NCBI RefSeq assembly: GCF_034043675.1
Contig: NZ_JAXCLA010000013.1
Coordinates: 78,827 to 142,826, forward strand
Direction of reading: 5' to 3'
DNA: 64,000 nt
Source: KK5 sp034043675
GTDB lineage: Bacteria; Pseudomonadota; Gammaproteobacteria; Burkholderiales; Burkholderiaceae_C
Part shown: positions 52,938 through 62,191 of the stretch, piece by piece
How the letters are laid out: the number at the start of each line of letters is the position of its first letter
How positions within the stretch are numbered: the first letter of the stretch is position 1
The notes under the pieces: generated by a model
Told to the model about the DNA's origin: nothing
Databases searched by the model: none
The model's input: only the letters and a program-made list of their open reading frames with translations
Translations under genes and position numbers: made by a program

Positions 52938-54794
52938 TCATGTGATCGTCTCCAGCCGCTGTGCCCGCCACATCGAGGCATACAGGCCGTCGCGAGTCAG
53001 CAGTGTGTCATGGTCGCCCTGTTCAGCAACTCCCCCGCCTGCCAGCACGACGATCTTGTCAGCGTGCCGTAACGTCGACAGCCGATGCGCAATCATGATC
53101 GTGGTTCGCCCCGTCGCGATTTTGCGGAGGTCGTGCAGGATTTCCTGCTCGGTCGGACTGTCAAGCATGGATGTGGCCTCGTCGAACACGAAGACCAAGG
53201 GATCTCGGAGGACCGCCCTGGCGATGGCGATGCGTTGTCGCTGGCCGCCTGAGAGCTTCATGCCGCGTTCCCCGACGACCGTGGCGTACCCGCGGGGGAG
53301 CGTGCTCACGAGGTCGTGCAGTTGTGCCAGTCGCGCTGCGCGCTCAATTTGCTGGGACGTTGCCCCCGGCCGGCCAATAGCAATGTTCATCGCGATCGTG
53401 GCGTTGAAGAGCACCGTGTCCTGCGGCACGATGGCGACCATCTCTCGGAGCGTTGCCAGTGGCAAGTCCTCGATCGGCTGATCGTTCCAGAAGATGGTGC
53501 CGCGCTCTGGCTTCCACAGCCGCAGCAGCAGTCGCGCCATCGTCGACTTTCCGCAGCCGCTGGCGCCGACGATGGCGACGGTTCGTCCCGCGGGGATGTC
53601 CAGGTTCAGCTCGGAGAGTACGGCGTCGCTGTTGCCGAGCGCGATCCGGACGTCGCAGAACTGGATCCGCGGCGCCTTGGACCTCTGCGGCGACGGCGGA
53701 AGGGACGAATCCGCGGAGCTCGCGAAATCACTAGCGGCCGGCGCTCGCGTCGGTACGGCCTCGTCGCCGCTCTTGATCGCATCCGCAGACTTCACACAGA
53801 ACACTTCCTGCGGGGTCTGTAGGATCGCCAGCATCGGGCCGATGAACGCCAAGGCTTGTGACACGTCACGTGTCGCAGCTGCGAGCATGTCAAGCGGGCG
53901 CAGCAGCTGCACCATATACATGTTCGCGAGGACAAAGCCGCCGATCGTGAGCGACCCCTCTCGCAAGCCGTAGATCGCCGTGACGAGAGAAGCGCACATC
54001 GAAGCCACGAAGACGGTGAGGAGCGCGAAGCCGCTGCGCAGACGTCGCCGATATAGCGTCGACCAACGCTGCTCAAGCAAGGATGTGGACCCGGCGAGTT
54101 CGTCGACAAGACGTGATTCAACGCCGAAACATTTGACGGGCTCAATGTTGGTCAGGCCTTCGGCGATCGCGCTGCTGACGTCGGCGCTGGCGGCGGACAC
54201 ACGCTGTGCTGCCTGGGTCAAGGCCCGAGTTCGGGTAGTCGCGACAGCCACGTAGGCGACGGCCGTCGCAGCAAAAATCGACGTGAGCAGCGGCTGATCG
54301 AGCGACAGAAGCACGGCCGTCACCGTCACAACCTCGATCACGACTGGAACGATGCTGTTGAGGACACTGTAGACAATGATCTGGCAGCCGGTGATGCCTT
54401 GGTTGAGGGCGTGAACGGTGGCCCCAGCACGTTCGTTCAAATGGAATCCGAACGGCAAGTGCAAGGTGTGATGGAAGAAGCGCTGTCGCAGACGTCCATA
54501 CAAGCGTTGTTCCGTCGCACTTGCGAGCATCGGGCGAACCTCGCCCAGGAAGCGGCCAAGTGCGAGGCTGGCCAGATAGGCCACCGCGTATACCGCCATC
54601 GAGGTGGTCCTTGACGTATTGGCTTCGTCTTTGGCCGCGTCGATCAGTCCCTTGAGGCCAACGGGGGCAACGCCGGCGATCAGACCCCCGGCAATGGCCA
54701 ACAGGTTCGTGGCGATCAGTCGCCTGGCGATCGGTCCATCGATGCAATCGAGCATCAGCTGGGCTGCGCGTGGGTGGCTCGACTGCTGCTGCAT
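52938..54794 (-). CDS. Lasso peptide ABC exporter (McjD-like)
   Basis: 618-aa half-transporter with six N-terminal helices and an ATPase domain (about 385-615): Walker A GASGCGKST, signature LSGGQRQRIA, Walker B LVFVFDEATS. Last gene of the A-B-C-D lasso operon, 34 nt after the cyclase gene, in the place of McjD/CapD, which export the peptide and give the producer immunity. No peptidase C39 domain, as in McjD. Confidence 0.88.
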   Translation of the reverse strand: MQQQSSHPRAAQLMLDCIDGPIARRLIATNLLAIAGGLIAGVAPVGLKGLIDAAKDEANTSRTTSMAVYAVAYLASLALGRFLGEVRPMLASATEQRLYGRLRQRFFHHTLHLPFGFHLNERAGATVHALNQGITGCQIIVYSVLNSIVPVVIEVVTVTAVLLSLDQPLLTSIFAATAVAYVAVATTRTRALTQAAQRVSAASADVSSAIAEGLTNIEPVKCFGVESRLVDELAGSTSLLEQRWSTLYRRRLRSGFALLTVFVASMCASLVTAIYGLREGSLTIGGFVLANMYMVQLLRPLDMLAAATRDVSQALAFIGPMLAILQTPQEVFCVKSADAIKSGDEAVPTRAPAASDFASSADSSLPPSPQRSKAPRIQFCDVRIALGNSDAVLSELNLDIPAGRTVAIVGASGCGKSTMARLLLRLWKPERGTIFWNDQPIEDLPLATLREMVAIVPQDTVLFNATIAMNIAIGRPGATSQQIERAARLAQLHDLVSTLPRGYATVVGERGMKLSGGQRQRIAIARAVLRDPLVFVFDEATSMLDSPTEQEILHDLRKIATGRTTIMIAHRLSTLRHADKIVVLAGGGVAEQGDHDTLLTRDGLYASMWRAQRLETIT

Positions 54795-54828
54795 GGCCCA
54801 TCGAAGGGGGTTGAGGGAAGTCTTGGCG

Positions 54829-56640
54829 TCAAACCCAACGGGTCAGCCATGCCTCGATGGCCACCAGGGAGTGAATCTGGCTGGTCGCACTGGGGAGCGT
54901 TGTGGGCCGACCCGACAGTAGTTCTCCAACTTTGGGGCGATCGATCAGACCGCGGGCGGCAAGCTGTCCATCCAGTAGCAGTTCGCGAATGAGGTCGAGA
55001 TTGGACTCAAGCACGGCCTTGGCGTGGTCTTCCATGCCGCCTTTGGAACGCCGATTGACGATCTGTTGTGGCAGATCCTTAGCAAATGCGCGGCGAGCAA
55101 GCGCTCGTCCGCGACCGCCTTGGATCAATTGATAGGTCGGCAGCTGAAGGCAATACTCGACCAGCGGTTGCGACAGCAGGGGGTTGACGGTCTCGGGCGC
55201 GTTGGCCTGTTCGAAGGGATCGTAGTAGCCGATCGGGTGTAGGAGCGCGATCGTCTGCATGTACTTGCCCAGCGGCAGCCCTGCGGCCTGCTGCACGGCG
55301 GGATGGAGCAGGCGCTGAGGTACAGCGGCTTTGTTGCGAAGATCGGGCGCGAGCAGCGCCGTGTGGGCCGTGGTGGTCTTCTCGCCGATGTTGGGCCCCC
55401 GGGTCCGGGTCAACGCCAAAGCAATGGTTCGCCATACTGACAGTCTCCCGAGGCGCGCGGCATCCGTCGCCGCTGAGACGAATCCTGCATTCAGGCCTTC
55501 ATTGTGGAAATAGTCCGCGGCCGGCCACCACGCGGGGAACTCATAGAACAGCGAGTCGCCGCCGCCGCCGGTGAACATGCTGCGGGCGCCGTAGCTGGCG
55601 GCGAGCCTTGCATCGGTTCCTGCGTTCATCGAACCGATGTAAGGCATGGGATCCGGCATGCGCGCCACCTGAAGCACACGTTCGATTCGAAAGCCTGGGT
55701 CGCGTTGCTGCTCCAGCAGGTCCCGCCCCACCTTCATGGCGACCAGACGGGCATAGTGGCGCTCGTCGCTGTTGGACCCTTCCGAGAAGTAGTTGAGTCC
55801 GATCACGTCTGCAGCGACTCGCGTCGGCGCGAGGCAGGTTAGCAGGATCGAAGAATCGACACCGCCCGAGAGCCGCATCAGTATCGTTGCGCAACATCTT
55901 GCCCACGTAGCAGTGCAGGCCCGCACCAAGTCTCGCAATCGGTCTGCGGCCTCCTGGATGTCGCATTTCAGCGGAGAGCGGGCGAAGGCCGTGCCGTCCC
56001 AAAGGGTTGCCCTTGCTCCCGAGTGCAGGTTGAGGCGTTCGCCGGCGATCAGATGGGTAAGGCCTTCCAGGCACGCCTGCCTGCCAGTGATCGCGCCCTC
56101 CCGAAGCTGATTGGCAATTGCATCCTGGTCTACCCTCGGGGTCCACCTCCATGGCGCTCTGTCGTTGAGGAGCTGAAGGACGTCCTCGAGCCACGAGAAG
56201 ACGATCGCCAGGCCTTCGTGTCGGAGCAAGTGGCATGGGAGGGTTCCGCTGGGATCGCGGACCACGTCCGTAGATCCGTCGGCTGCTTGGAGGAACGCGA
56301 CATATCGTCCCCAGAATTCGTCCACGAGGACCTGCCCACCGGCGGCGAGAATGCGGTTCGCCTCCCTGCTCGTGATGGAGTCGCTTTGCTGGTCGGCCGA
56401 TGGTGAAGCGACCAGGTCTCGTCGCCTGAATACTTTGCCCAGCACGACGCCTTGGCCGCCCTGCAGCGCATAGGCTTGGTTGACGCCAGGCGTCTCACCG
56501 TGGACGAGAACCAGAAGGCCGGCGCGTTGTAACGTGGCGCTCCAGCCGGCCTGCTGTTGCAAGGTGCGGCCGAGTTGCTCGGCGAACGCCGAGACTTCGG
56601 GTCTCGAGGCGTCCCAGGCGAAGGCGACGTATCTGAACAT
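54829..56640 (-). CDS. Lasso macrolactam synthetase (C protein, asparagine synthetase-like)
   Basis: 603 aa. N-terminal Ntn-like part without the Cys nucleophile (begins MFRYVAFAW), then an asparagine synthase domain with the pyrophosphate loop LSGGVDSSILL. This family forms the isopeptide ring of lasso peptides by adenylating the Asp/Glu side chain. C-terminal VNRRSKGGMEDHAKAV is typical. Placed between the B protease and D transporter; length matches McjC/CapC. Confidence 0.9.
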   Translation of the reverse strand: MFRYVAFAWDASRPEVSAFAEQLGRTLQQQAGWSATLQRAGLLVLVHGETPGVNQAYALQGGQGVVLGKVFRRRDLVASPSADQQSDSITSREANRILAAGGQVLVDEFWGRYVAFLQAADGSTDVVRDPSGTLPCHLLRHEGLAIVFSWLEDVLQLLNDRAPWRWTPRVDQDAIANQLREGAITGRQACLEGLTHLIAGERLNLHSGARATLWDGTAFARSPLKCDIQEAADRLRDLVRACTATWARCCATILMRLSGGVDSSILLTCLAPTRVAADVIGLNYFSEGSNSDERHYARLVAMKVGRDLLEQQRDPGFRIERVLQVARMPDPMPYIGSMNAGTDARLAASYGARSMFTGGGGDSLFYEFPAWWPAADYFHNEGLNAGFVSAATDAARLGRLSVWRTIALALTRTRGPNIGEKTTTAHTALLAPDLRNKAAVPQRLLHPAVQQAAGLPLGKYMQTIALLHPIGYYDPFEQANAPETVNPLLSQPLVEYCLQLPTYQLIQGGRGRALARRAFAKDLPQQIVNRRSKGGMEDHAKAVLESNLDLIRELLLDGQLAARGLIDRPKVGELLSGRPTTLPSATSQIHSLVAIEAWLTRWV

Positions 56641-56678
56641 GGTCTGGCCAGCGGGTTGAGATCGCGCACACGCTGGCG

Positions 56679-57446
56679 CTATGCGACCAGAATCGGTCTG
56701 AACTGGCGAACGCGTGCGTGTTGGTCGTTGAGGACCATCGGGCCGCATTGCACCCACGCGTGCGCACCAAATGGTGCCGTTTTGACGCCGATGATCAGGT
56801 GCGGGAACAGGCCTTCGGCGGCGAGGAACTCAAGCATGGACATGGAGTCGAACAGGCATCGCTCGCGAGCGGTGAGCAGGTAGGGGCGCAGCCGCTCGTA
56901 GGCGATGGCGCCGGAGCGAATCGCAGCGGTCGGGGCTGCAGATTTGGGGAGCGGTGAGCTGTCGTGAGCACCGATCCGCCGCCGACGTTCGGACACTGCG
57001 CGGGCGATGGTCTCCAGCGACTGATAACGTAGCTTCCATGCGGTCAATGCGGAACCCCGCAAGAAATGCATGACGCGGCGCGCGCTTGCCTCGACCTCGG
57101 TAGAAAGGTCCTCGAAGTCCAGTGACGCTTGCGCGTCCCCGATGGCGATCGCGGTCGAATCAATGAGGGCACACTGAGGCGATGTGGGGCTGAGCAAGCC
57201 TTCGGACTCGAATCGGCGGATCGTCGACCTGATATCCATCGGCACCGTCGACGACACATTCACGCCTGCGAGCGCGGTAACTGATGGCCAGCCGTGGACG
57301 CATCGGGACAACGCTGAGGAAACTGCCGGGCCAACGCCGACATATCGATTCTTCCGCAGGTCCAGCAGAACAACCTGCCTTCCGCATTCCCGAGCTCGAA
57401 CGTGCGATGCGAGATAGAGGGGTGATGACGTGATGGCGGGCTGCAT
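56679..57446 (-). CDS. Lasso leader protease with N-terminal RRE (fused B protein)
   Basis: 255 aa. N-terminal PqqD-like recognition element (YLASHVRARECGRQVVLLDLRKNRYVGVG, residues about 11-90) binds the leader; the C-terminal transglutaminase-like domain has the triad C197 (RERCLFDSMSML), H229 (FGAHAWVQ) and D241 (VLND). Fused B1-B2 form as in McjB and CapB. It lies 136 nt downstream of the precursor and 38 nt before the cyclase. Confidence 0.9.
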   Translation of the reverse strand: MQPAITSSPLYLASHVRARECGRQVVLLDLRKNRYVGVGPAVSSALSRCVHGWPSVTALAGVNVSSTVPMDIRSTIRRFESEGLLSPTSPQCALIDSTAIAIGDAQASLDFEDLSTEVEASARRVMHFLRGSALTAWKLRYQSLETIARAVSERRRRIGAHDSSPLPKSAAPTAAIRSGAIAYERLRPYLLTARERCLFDSMSMLEFLAAEGLFPHLIIGVKTAPFGAHAWVQCGPMVLNDQHARVRQFRPILVA

Positions 57447-57540
57447 GACTTCTCCGGCGCAATGTCTTGATCTACGGCACGTCAGCTTCTGGGCGTCGAT
57501 GCATCATGGTGGCTTGGTATTGCAGCGAGACGGCTTGAAT

Positions 57541-57570
57541 GGCGCGCACGACGCCAGCGGGGTGCGCGCC
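57541..57570. terminator. Hairpin between lasso precursor and processing genes
   Basis: Perfect 9-bp stem GGCGCGCAC / GTGCGCGCC with a 12-nt loop, 12 nt past the precursor stop on the minus strand. No T-run. Such a structure between precursor and enzyme genes can stabilise the precursor mRNA or attenuate read-through. Confidence 0.55.
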
Positions 57571-57582
57571 ACGATCACGTCG

Positions 57583-57714
57583 TCATTCGTAGTTCCACGG
57601 AATGCCGGCGTGCTCTTCGAGGTTGGGCGTGCCCGGCACGCCCAGGGTCATCTCCTTGGCGTCGCCCAGGTCGACGACATCCTGTTCCAGGTCGGTACGA
57701 GTGGTCTCGTTCAT
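57583..57714 (-). CDS. Lasso peptide precursor (A protein), too short for usual gene callers
   Basis: 43 codons, ATG at 57714 with AAGGAG 7 nt upstream. The leader (24 aa, beginning MNETTRTDLEQDVVDLGDAK) ends EMTL with the required Thr at position -2. Predicted core of 19 aa: GVPGTPNLEEHAGIPWNYE. G1 and E9 give a nine-residue macrolactam; the tail of ten residues (EHAGIPWNYE) contains W16 and Y18 that could act as plugs. The only other acidic ring candidate, E10, would give a ten-residue ring, which is atypical. Operon order A-B-C-D is that of microcin J25 and capistruin. Confidence 0.85.
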   Translation of the reverse strand: MNETTRTDLEQDVVDLGDAKEMTLGVPGTPNLEEHAGIPWNYE

Positions 57715-58024
57715 CACGATCTCCTTCAGTTGACGTTGGATTGCCCTGAGCGGAATTGCTTTCGGGCTCGGCCACGGTACTGCCGACTTCTACCTGACGT
57801 CGAGGCTTTTGGAGAGCGATGTGAAGGCGTTCGGTCGACAGCGCGGCCGCGGCAGAGAGAGCGTCTTGCCTCCGCCGGACTGCAGAAATTTCGAGAGCGG
57901 CTTGCTTCGTTCGGCCGATGCCCCTTGTGACCGCCGATATCTGCGTTTGTGCGAGGGTCGAACAGTCGCGGCGCTGTTACATGCCACCGGCTGAGGTTTT
58001 CTGCGGCTGGAGCGTCTTAATTGA
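57715..58024. promoter_or_regulatory. Divergent intergenic region between the lasso operon and the RAYT-like gene
   Basis: 310 nt that must contain the lasso promoter. No strong -35/-10 pair is evident on the minus strand. The plus strand holds a short open frame of shadow type. Confidence 0.4.
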
Positions 58025-59050
58025 ATGAGCAATCAAATTGCCGTCACCAGGGATGCGAAAGAGACGGAGACGTGGAGCCTATGCTGGCAAGCAGCGGTGG
58101 GCCGCGATCTGTTTTGCCATCCGGCAATCGTCCAGCGAATACAGACGCGTCTGATCGCCGCGCATGAGCGACGGGGGCGGGTGCTGATTGACTTCATCGT
58201 GCTGCCCGCGGAGATTCACGCCATTTCCCAGTTGCGCGTTGGCGACTCTGTCGCGGGAGTTGCCCGGTCGTTCGGCACCGTGGTGTCCCGCTGGGTGAGG
58301 CGTGTCCAGCCTCTGCGTAGTCCTGTGCTTGCCGGACCCTACAGCGCGCAGCGATTGGACTCCGACGATGCGGTGCGCCAGGAGATACGAATGTTCGCCT
58401 GGCGGCCCGTCTTCACTGGTGCCAGCCCGAAGCGGAATTACTACCCGAACGCCGCCCTGCGCTACGTGTTGGGGCTGAAGCCGTCCAGGGATTTCGAGAC
58501 AGAGCCAATGTTGAGCTACTTCGGCGATGCAACGAAGGCCGGCCGCAAATCGCTGACCAAGTGGCTCGCGAAGCCACCCTCGGTGGAGACATGGCGCGCT
58601 TGGGAAATGGCCAAGGGCCTGAAGCTTGCGATCGGCGATGACGGCTCGGGGCAGGCAGCGGCGAGAAAGGTCGAGGCGGCCGCAGCGCTGCTCATTGCGG
58701 CCGGAGGTGGCTATGGAGTCGAGGGCGCTCTCGCGCTGCTCGCGAAGTGGGTATCGACGAAGATCAGTCCGTCCGAAGAGATCGACCTTCATGTCGGCAA
58801 CGACGCCCTGGCCGCAAGAGGGCGCGCATTGGTGGCAGGTCTTGCGGTCGCGCATCGTCTTTGTTCGGCTGCGACGGTGGCGCGCTACTTCGGCAAGGCC
58901 AAGGCGACGCTCAGCGAGCGGATGACGCGCTGCAAAGCCCACCCTGCCGATCGCCTGATCCTGCGTGCCGCACCGCAGCGCATCGCGGAGGAAGTCGCGG
59001 CGCTTCGACGCAGTGCTGCGACTCCGTCCGGTGCGGCCGAGCGTCGTTGA
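58025..59050 (+). CDS. RAYT-like (Y1 transposase family) protein with altered HUH motif
   Basis: 341 aa. The first 170 residues follow REP-associated tyrosine transposases: RVLIDFIVLPAEIHAISQL sits where RAYTs have a (M/L)PNHVHLL, and RRVQPLRSPVLAGPYSA and YPNAALRYVLGL resemble the later core. The HUH pair reads EIH instead of HVH, so one metal ligand is replaced by Glu. The C-terminal half (LLAKWVSTKISPSEE, VARYFGKAKATLSERMTRCKAH) has a helix-turn-helix-like end. Probably catalytically altered or domesticated. Divergent from the lasso operon. Confidence 0.6.
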   Translation: MSNQIAVTRDAKETETWSLCWQAAVGRDLFCHPAIVQRIQTRLIAAHERRGRVLIDFIVLPAEIHAISQLRVGDSVAGVARSFGTVVSRWVRRVQPLRSPVLAGPYSAQRLDSDDAVRQEIRMFAWRPVFTGASPKRNYYPNAALRYVLGLKPSRDFETEPMLSYFGDATKAGRKSLTKWLAKPPSVETWRAWEMAKGLKLAIGDDGSGQAAARKVEAAAALLIAAGGGYGVEGALALLAKWVSTKISPSEEIDLHVGNDALAARGRALVAGLAVAHRLCSAATVARYFGKAKATLSERMTRCKAHPADRLILRAAPQRIAEEVAALRRSAATPSGAAERR

Positions 59051-59100
59051 ACCGTTGGCGGTTGCATTGGCGTCATCGTGACGGCGATGTCCTGTGCCGA

Positions 59101-59322
59101 TCAATGAGCCTTGGGCCGAGAGGCTTTCCAGAAGTCGACGTCGGAGCGCCTCCATCCAACAGCTCGCGGGCCGAGACGAACCTGGCCAGGGAACATCTTC
59201 AGCGCGATCAGGCGGTAGATGGTCGATCTGCCCAGACTCGTCGTGCGGCGGACGGCGGGCAAGCGCAGGATGTCGTCGGGTGCTGGCTCCACGTCTGTGC
59301 TGGGGTACGGCTGGGCTTGCAT
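59101..59322 (-). CDS. AlpA family phage-type transcriptional regulator
   Basis: 73 aa, ATG at 59322 with AGGAGG upstream. ILRLPAVRRTTSLGRSTIYRLIALKMFPGQVRLGPRAVGWRRSDVDFWKASR is a typical AlpA/MerR-like excisionase-regulator fold. AlpA proteins regulate integrases of islands; no integrase gene is in the window, so it may be an orphan or the island continues outside. Confidence 0.85.
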   Translation of the reverse strand: MQAQPYPSTDVEPAPDDILRLPAVRRTTSLGRSTIYRLIALKMFPGQVRLGPRAVGWRRSDVDFWKASRPKAH

Positions 59323-59473
59323 GGGAGGATCCTCCTGTGGGTCCACTCTATCCAGCGAACGCGTTGAGATCGCGATGAAATTCGACTCAAATCTTGCACG
59401 GCGCACCGTCGCCGTGGTTCGTCGATGCGGGCGTGCGGATGGTCGCTGGGGATCGCGCGGCGACGAGCCTCGT

Positions 59474-59887
59474 CTACTTGCCGTCGCGCGCTCTGTATCG
59501 AAGGACGAGCCAGCAGAACACGGCGTACACGAGCGTTGCCGGCCCGAGCCAGAAGTGTTCGGCCATCCGACCCTCGTCGATGATGCGCAGCTTGAGCGGC
59601 ACCTTCGCAGCCCAGAGCCCGTAGGTCAGATTGGCGTAGAAGGCCAGGCCGCCGATGATGGCCAATGATAGGCGCACCAGCGTGTGTACCGCGCCTTTCC
59701 CGGCTTCGTCCATCGTCCACCACCAGAGCGATAGGGCGACGACGCCGCCGGCAGCGAAGCACGTCAGGACGATCACCCCGCCGTCTTTCAGGTAAGCCCC
59801 GAGGGCCGATCCGCCGACGACGGCGCTGAGGCACAAGGCAAAAGCGGCCAAGAACAGCCAATGCGGCTGGCGAGAAACGGTCTTCAT
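59474..59887 (-). CDS. Hypothetical membrane protein, 137 aa
   Basis: Four helices: FLAAFALCLSAVVGGSALGAYL, VIVLTCFAAGGVVALSLWW, LVRLSLAIIGGLAFYANL, ATLVYAVFCWLVLRY. Polar C-terminus. No family recognised. Same strand as alpA and 150 nt upstream of it. Confidence 0.55.
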   Translation of the reverse strand: MKTVSRQPHWLFLAAFALCLSAVVGGSALGAYLKDGGVIVLTCFAAGGVVALSLWWWTMDEAGKGAVHTLVRLSLAIIGGLAFYANLTYGLWAAKVPLKLRIIDEGRMAEHFWLGPATLVYAVFCWLVLRYRARDGK

Positions 59888-60238
59888 CGAATCTCTTTAG
59901 TGACGGACGTCCAGAGGATAGTTCAGCTGCAGATGTCGCACCCGGCGAACGGTTCCGTGATCAGAAAGGCAGCTCATCTGCGAAGAAGGGCGACTCGACT
60001 TGGACCGCATCCTCGCCGACTTCAGATCCAGGGCAGGTCCGCATGCGCCTTGCAGGCATAGCCGAGCAACAACGCGGCGATACGCGATCGATATTGCGGT
60101 GCTGCACCTACCACGCCAGTTCCCGCAATTTGTGACCTGTTACCGGGTTTGGCGCTTCGCAGCCGTTCATGTCGGAGTTCGACACTTATAGAGGTGTTAA
60201 AAATTCTGGAATAACAGGGACGCAGAACAACGACAGTG
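59888..60238. promoter_or_regulatory. Divergent spacer with AT-rich promoter-like element
   Basis: 351 nt. GTGTTAAAAATTCTGGAATAA at about 60190-60210 is an AT-rich block shortly upstream of the kinase gene and could hold its -10 region. No gene seen. Confidence 0.35.
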
Positions 60239-62149
60239 ATGGATCAGAGAGGAAAACCGGCCGAGCGGGTGCTGGTCGATGGCACTGTGCTCTTGACCGA
60301 TCCGGACGTGATGCGGCGCATCCATAAGCGGCCGGGTCTGGTGATTGTCACCAGCGCAGTGCTGGCGCAGATCGACGGAATCGCCAAGAGAGGTGGGGCC
60401 CTTCAGGCCTCAGCCCAGGCATTGACGCAGCAGTTGCGCAGCGCGCCGGCGGTGCGGCTGCAGAGCTTCCCGGCTGGGGGGCTGCTGCAGGGGCAGGACG
60501 TGCTGGTGCGTCGCTCTTGTGGCGATGTGCCGATCCACGTGCTGGAGCGACCCATGTTCCGCTCGCCCCCTGGGGGTGGCGCTGATCTGATCGAAGTGGC
60601 TCGGGACTACGACATGGTCCTGCTGACTCGCGACGATCAACTGTGGAAATCCGCCCGGGCCGCCGGTGCCCAGGCCGTCATGTGGACCGGGCCGCCTAGA
60701 ACATCAGCGCAGGGCGCGCCGGCGGTACCGCCTGGACCGCGGCTTGCCACGGCGGCGGCCGTCAAGCCTTTCGCCGTCTGCCGCGAGCCGATCCGCGAAG
60801 TCGAGACACAGGTTAAGGTCTCGCAGTTGCCCGTCGCTGGCGATGTGGTCCGGTTCGCGAGTGGCACCGCGGTAGCCCTGGGCCGACAGATCAGCGCCGG
60901 AGGCGAGGGCATCATCTATGAGGTGCTTGGCGGTACGCAAGTCTGCAAGGTCTACCACCGCGAGAAGCTGACCCACCTTAAGCAGCGCAAGATCGAGCTG
61001 ATGGTGAGCCGGCGCATCGAGCGTCCCGGCGTCTGCTGGCCGACGCATACCGTGAGCAATGCAGCCGGCGAGTTCGTCGGTTATGTGATGCCGCGCGCCA
61101 CGGGGCAGACCATGCAGTCAACAGTGTGCGTCCCGCCCCGCCTTTCGAAGGTCTTTCCCGACTGGACGCGGTTGGATCTGGTCAATGTCGCCGGCACGTT
61201 CATTGACCACGTCGAGTTCCTGCACCGGCACAACGTCCTCATCGGTGACATCAATCCGATGAACCTGCTGGTCACCGCCGACAGCACGGCTGTATGGATG
61301 GTCGACACCGACAGTTTCCAGATCGAGTCCTTCCCCTGCCCAGTGGGCACCGTGAACTTCACTGCGCCGGAAATCCAGGGGAGGAACTACCCCGAATTCC
61401 TACGTACCCTCGACCACGAGCTGTTCGCCGTGGCCACCATGATCTTCATGATCCTGTTTCCTGGCAAAGCGCCCTACTCGCAGCAGGGGGGCGGCTCGCC
61501 GGGCGAGAACATCAAGTCCAGGAACTTCCCCTACCGCTATTTCACGCAAGGAGGCTCGACGGCGGCCGACGTGTCCGGTGAAGACGCTCCCCAGGGATCG
61601 TGGCAGTACATCTGGGCTCATTTGCCGAATCCGCTGCGTCAAGCCTTCTACGCAACCTTCAGGGAGAACCGGCGGACTAGCGTGGGCCAATGGACTGACC
61701 TGCTGCTGAACTATCGCGATCGCTTGCAGCGTCAGTCCATCTCGAACGAGATGTTCCCGCTGCATTTCCCGATTCACGATCCGGTGGAGGTGCCCTGCGG
61801 GAAGTGCGAGCAGCCGTTCACGAACTCGAAGCGCTACGTCGACAAACTCTCGGCCGCAGGAAAATCGCCCTGGTGCCCGGATTGCCAGCACCGGATGCGC
61901 CTGGTGCGGCTGGCACGGGATAGCCACAAGGCCGCTCAGGAGGCCGTCGGCGCACCGGCGCCCCGTGCCAAGCCGGCCTCAACGGCTCCTGCCTGGCGGT
62001 CCACAGCGCCGCAGCCGGTTCCTCACCGGCCGGCCGCACTACCGCCCCCGTCACCGCCAACGCGCTCCGGGTCGTACCGCCCGGCGCCCACCCCTGGGCC
62101 GACATTCATCGATGTCGTCGGCCGGCTGCTCAGCCAACTGTTCAAGTAG
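60239..62149 (+). CDS. PIN-domain/protein kinase/zinc-ribbon fusion (TerY-P triad kinase)
   Basis: 636 aa. N-terminal PIN domain of the PhoH-associated type (about 8-150: VLVDGTVLLTDPDVM, ADLIEVARDYDMVLLTRDDQLWKSA). Kinase domain from about 210: glycine-rich ISAGGEGIIYEV, Lys in VCKVYH, catalytic loop IGDINPMNLLV, metal motif VDTDSF in place of DFG. A zinc ribbon follows (PCGKCEQ...WCPDCQ, about 520-560), then a Pro-rich tail and amphipathic C-terminus. It is followed by a vWA gene (42 nt) and a PP2C gene (10 nt), matching the TerY-P triad. ATG at 60239. Confidence 0.82.
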   Translation: MDQRGKPAERVLVDGTVLLTDPDVMRRIHKRPGLVIVTSAVLAQIDGIAKRGGALQASAQALTQQLRSAPAVRLQSFPAGGLLQGQDVLVRRSCGDVPIHVLERPMFRSPPGGGADLIEVARDYDMVLLTRDDQLWKSARAAGAQAVMWTGPPRTSAQGAPAVPPGPRLATAAAVKPFAVCREPIREVETQVKVSQLPVAGDVVRFASGTAVALGRQISAGGEGIIYEVLGGTQVCKVYHREKLTHLKQRKIELMVSRRIERPGVCWPTHTVSNAAGEFVGYVMPRATGQTMQSTVCVPPRLSKVFPDWTRLDLVNVAGTFIDHVEFLHRHNVLIGDINPMNLLVTADSTAVWMVDTDSFQIESFPCPVGTVNFTAPEIQGRNYPEFLRTLDHELFAVATMIFMILFPGKAPYSQQGGGSPGENIKSRNFPYRYFTQGGSTAADVSGEDAPQGSWQYIWAHLPNPLRQAFYATFRENRRTSVGQWTDLLLNYRDRLQRQSISNEMFPLHFPIHDPVEVPCGKCEQPFTNSKRYVDKLSAAGKSPWCPDCQHRMRLVRLARDSHKAAQEAVGAPAPRAKPASTAPAWRSTAPQPVPHRPAALPPPSPPTRSGSYRPAPTPGPTFIDVVGRLLSQLFK

Positions 62150-62191
62150 GCGCTTCGGCGCTCATCTATCGCTCAATCGAGGAGAACCACC

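Noticed and set aside
57575..57775. 66-residue minus-strand frame over the lasso precursor
   Set aside because: It is out of frame with the precursor; the shorter 43-codon frame has the ribosome-binding site, leader Thr and core.
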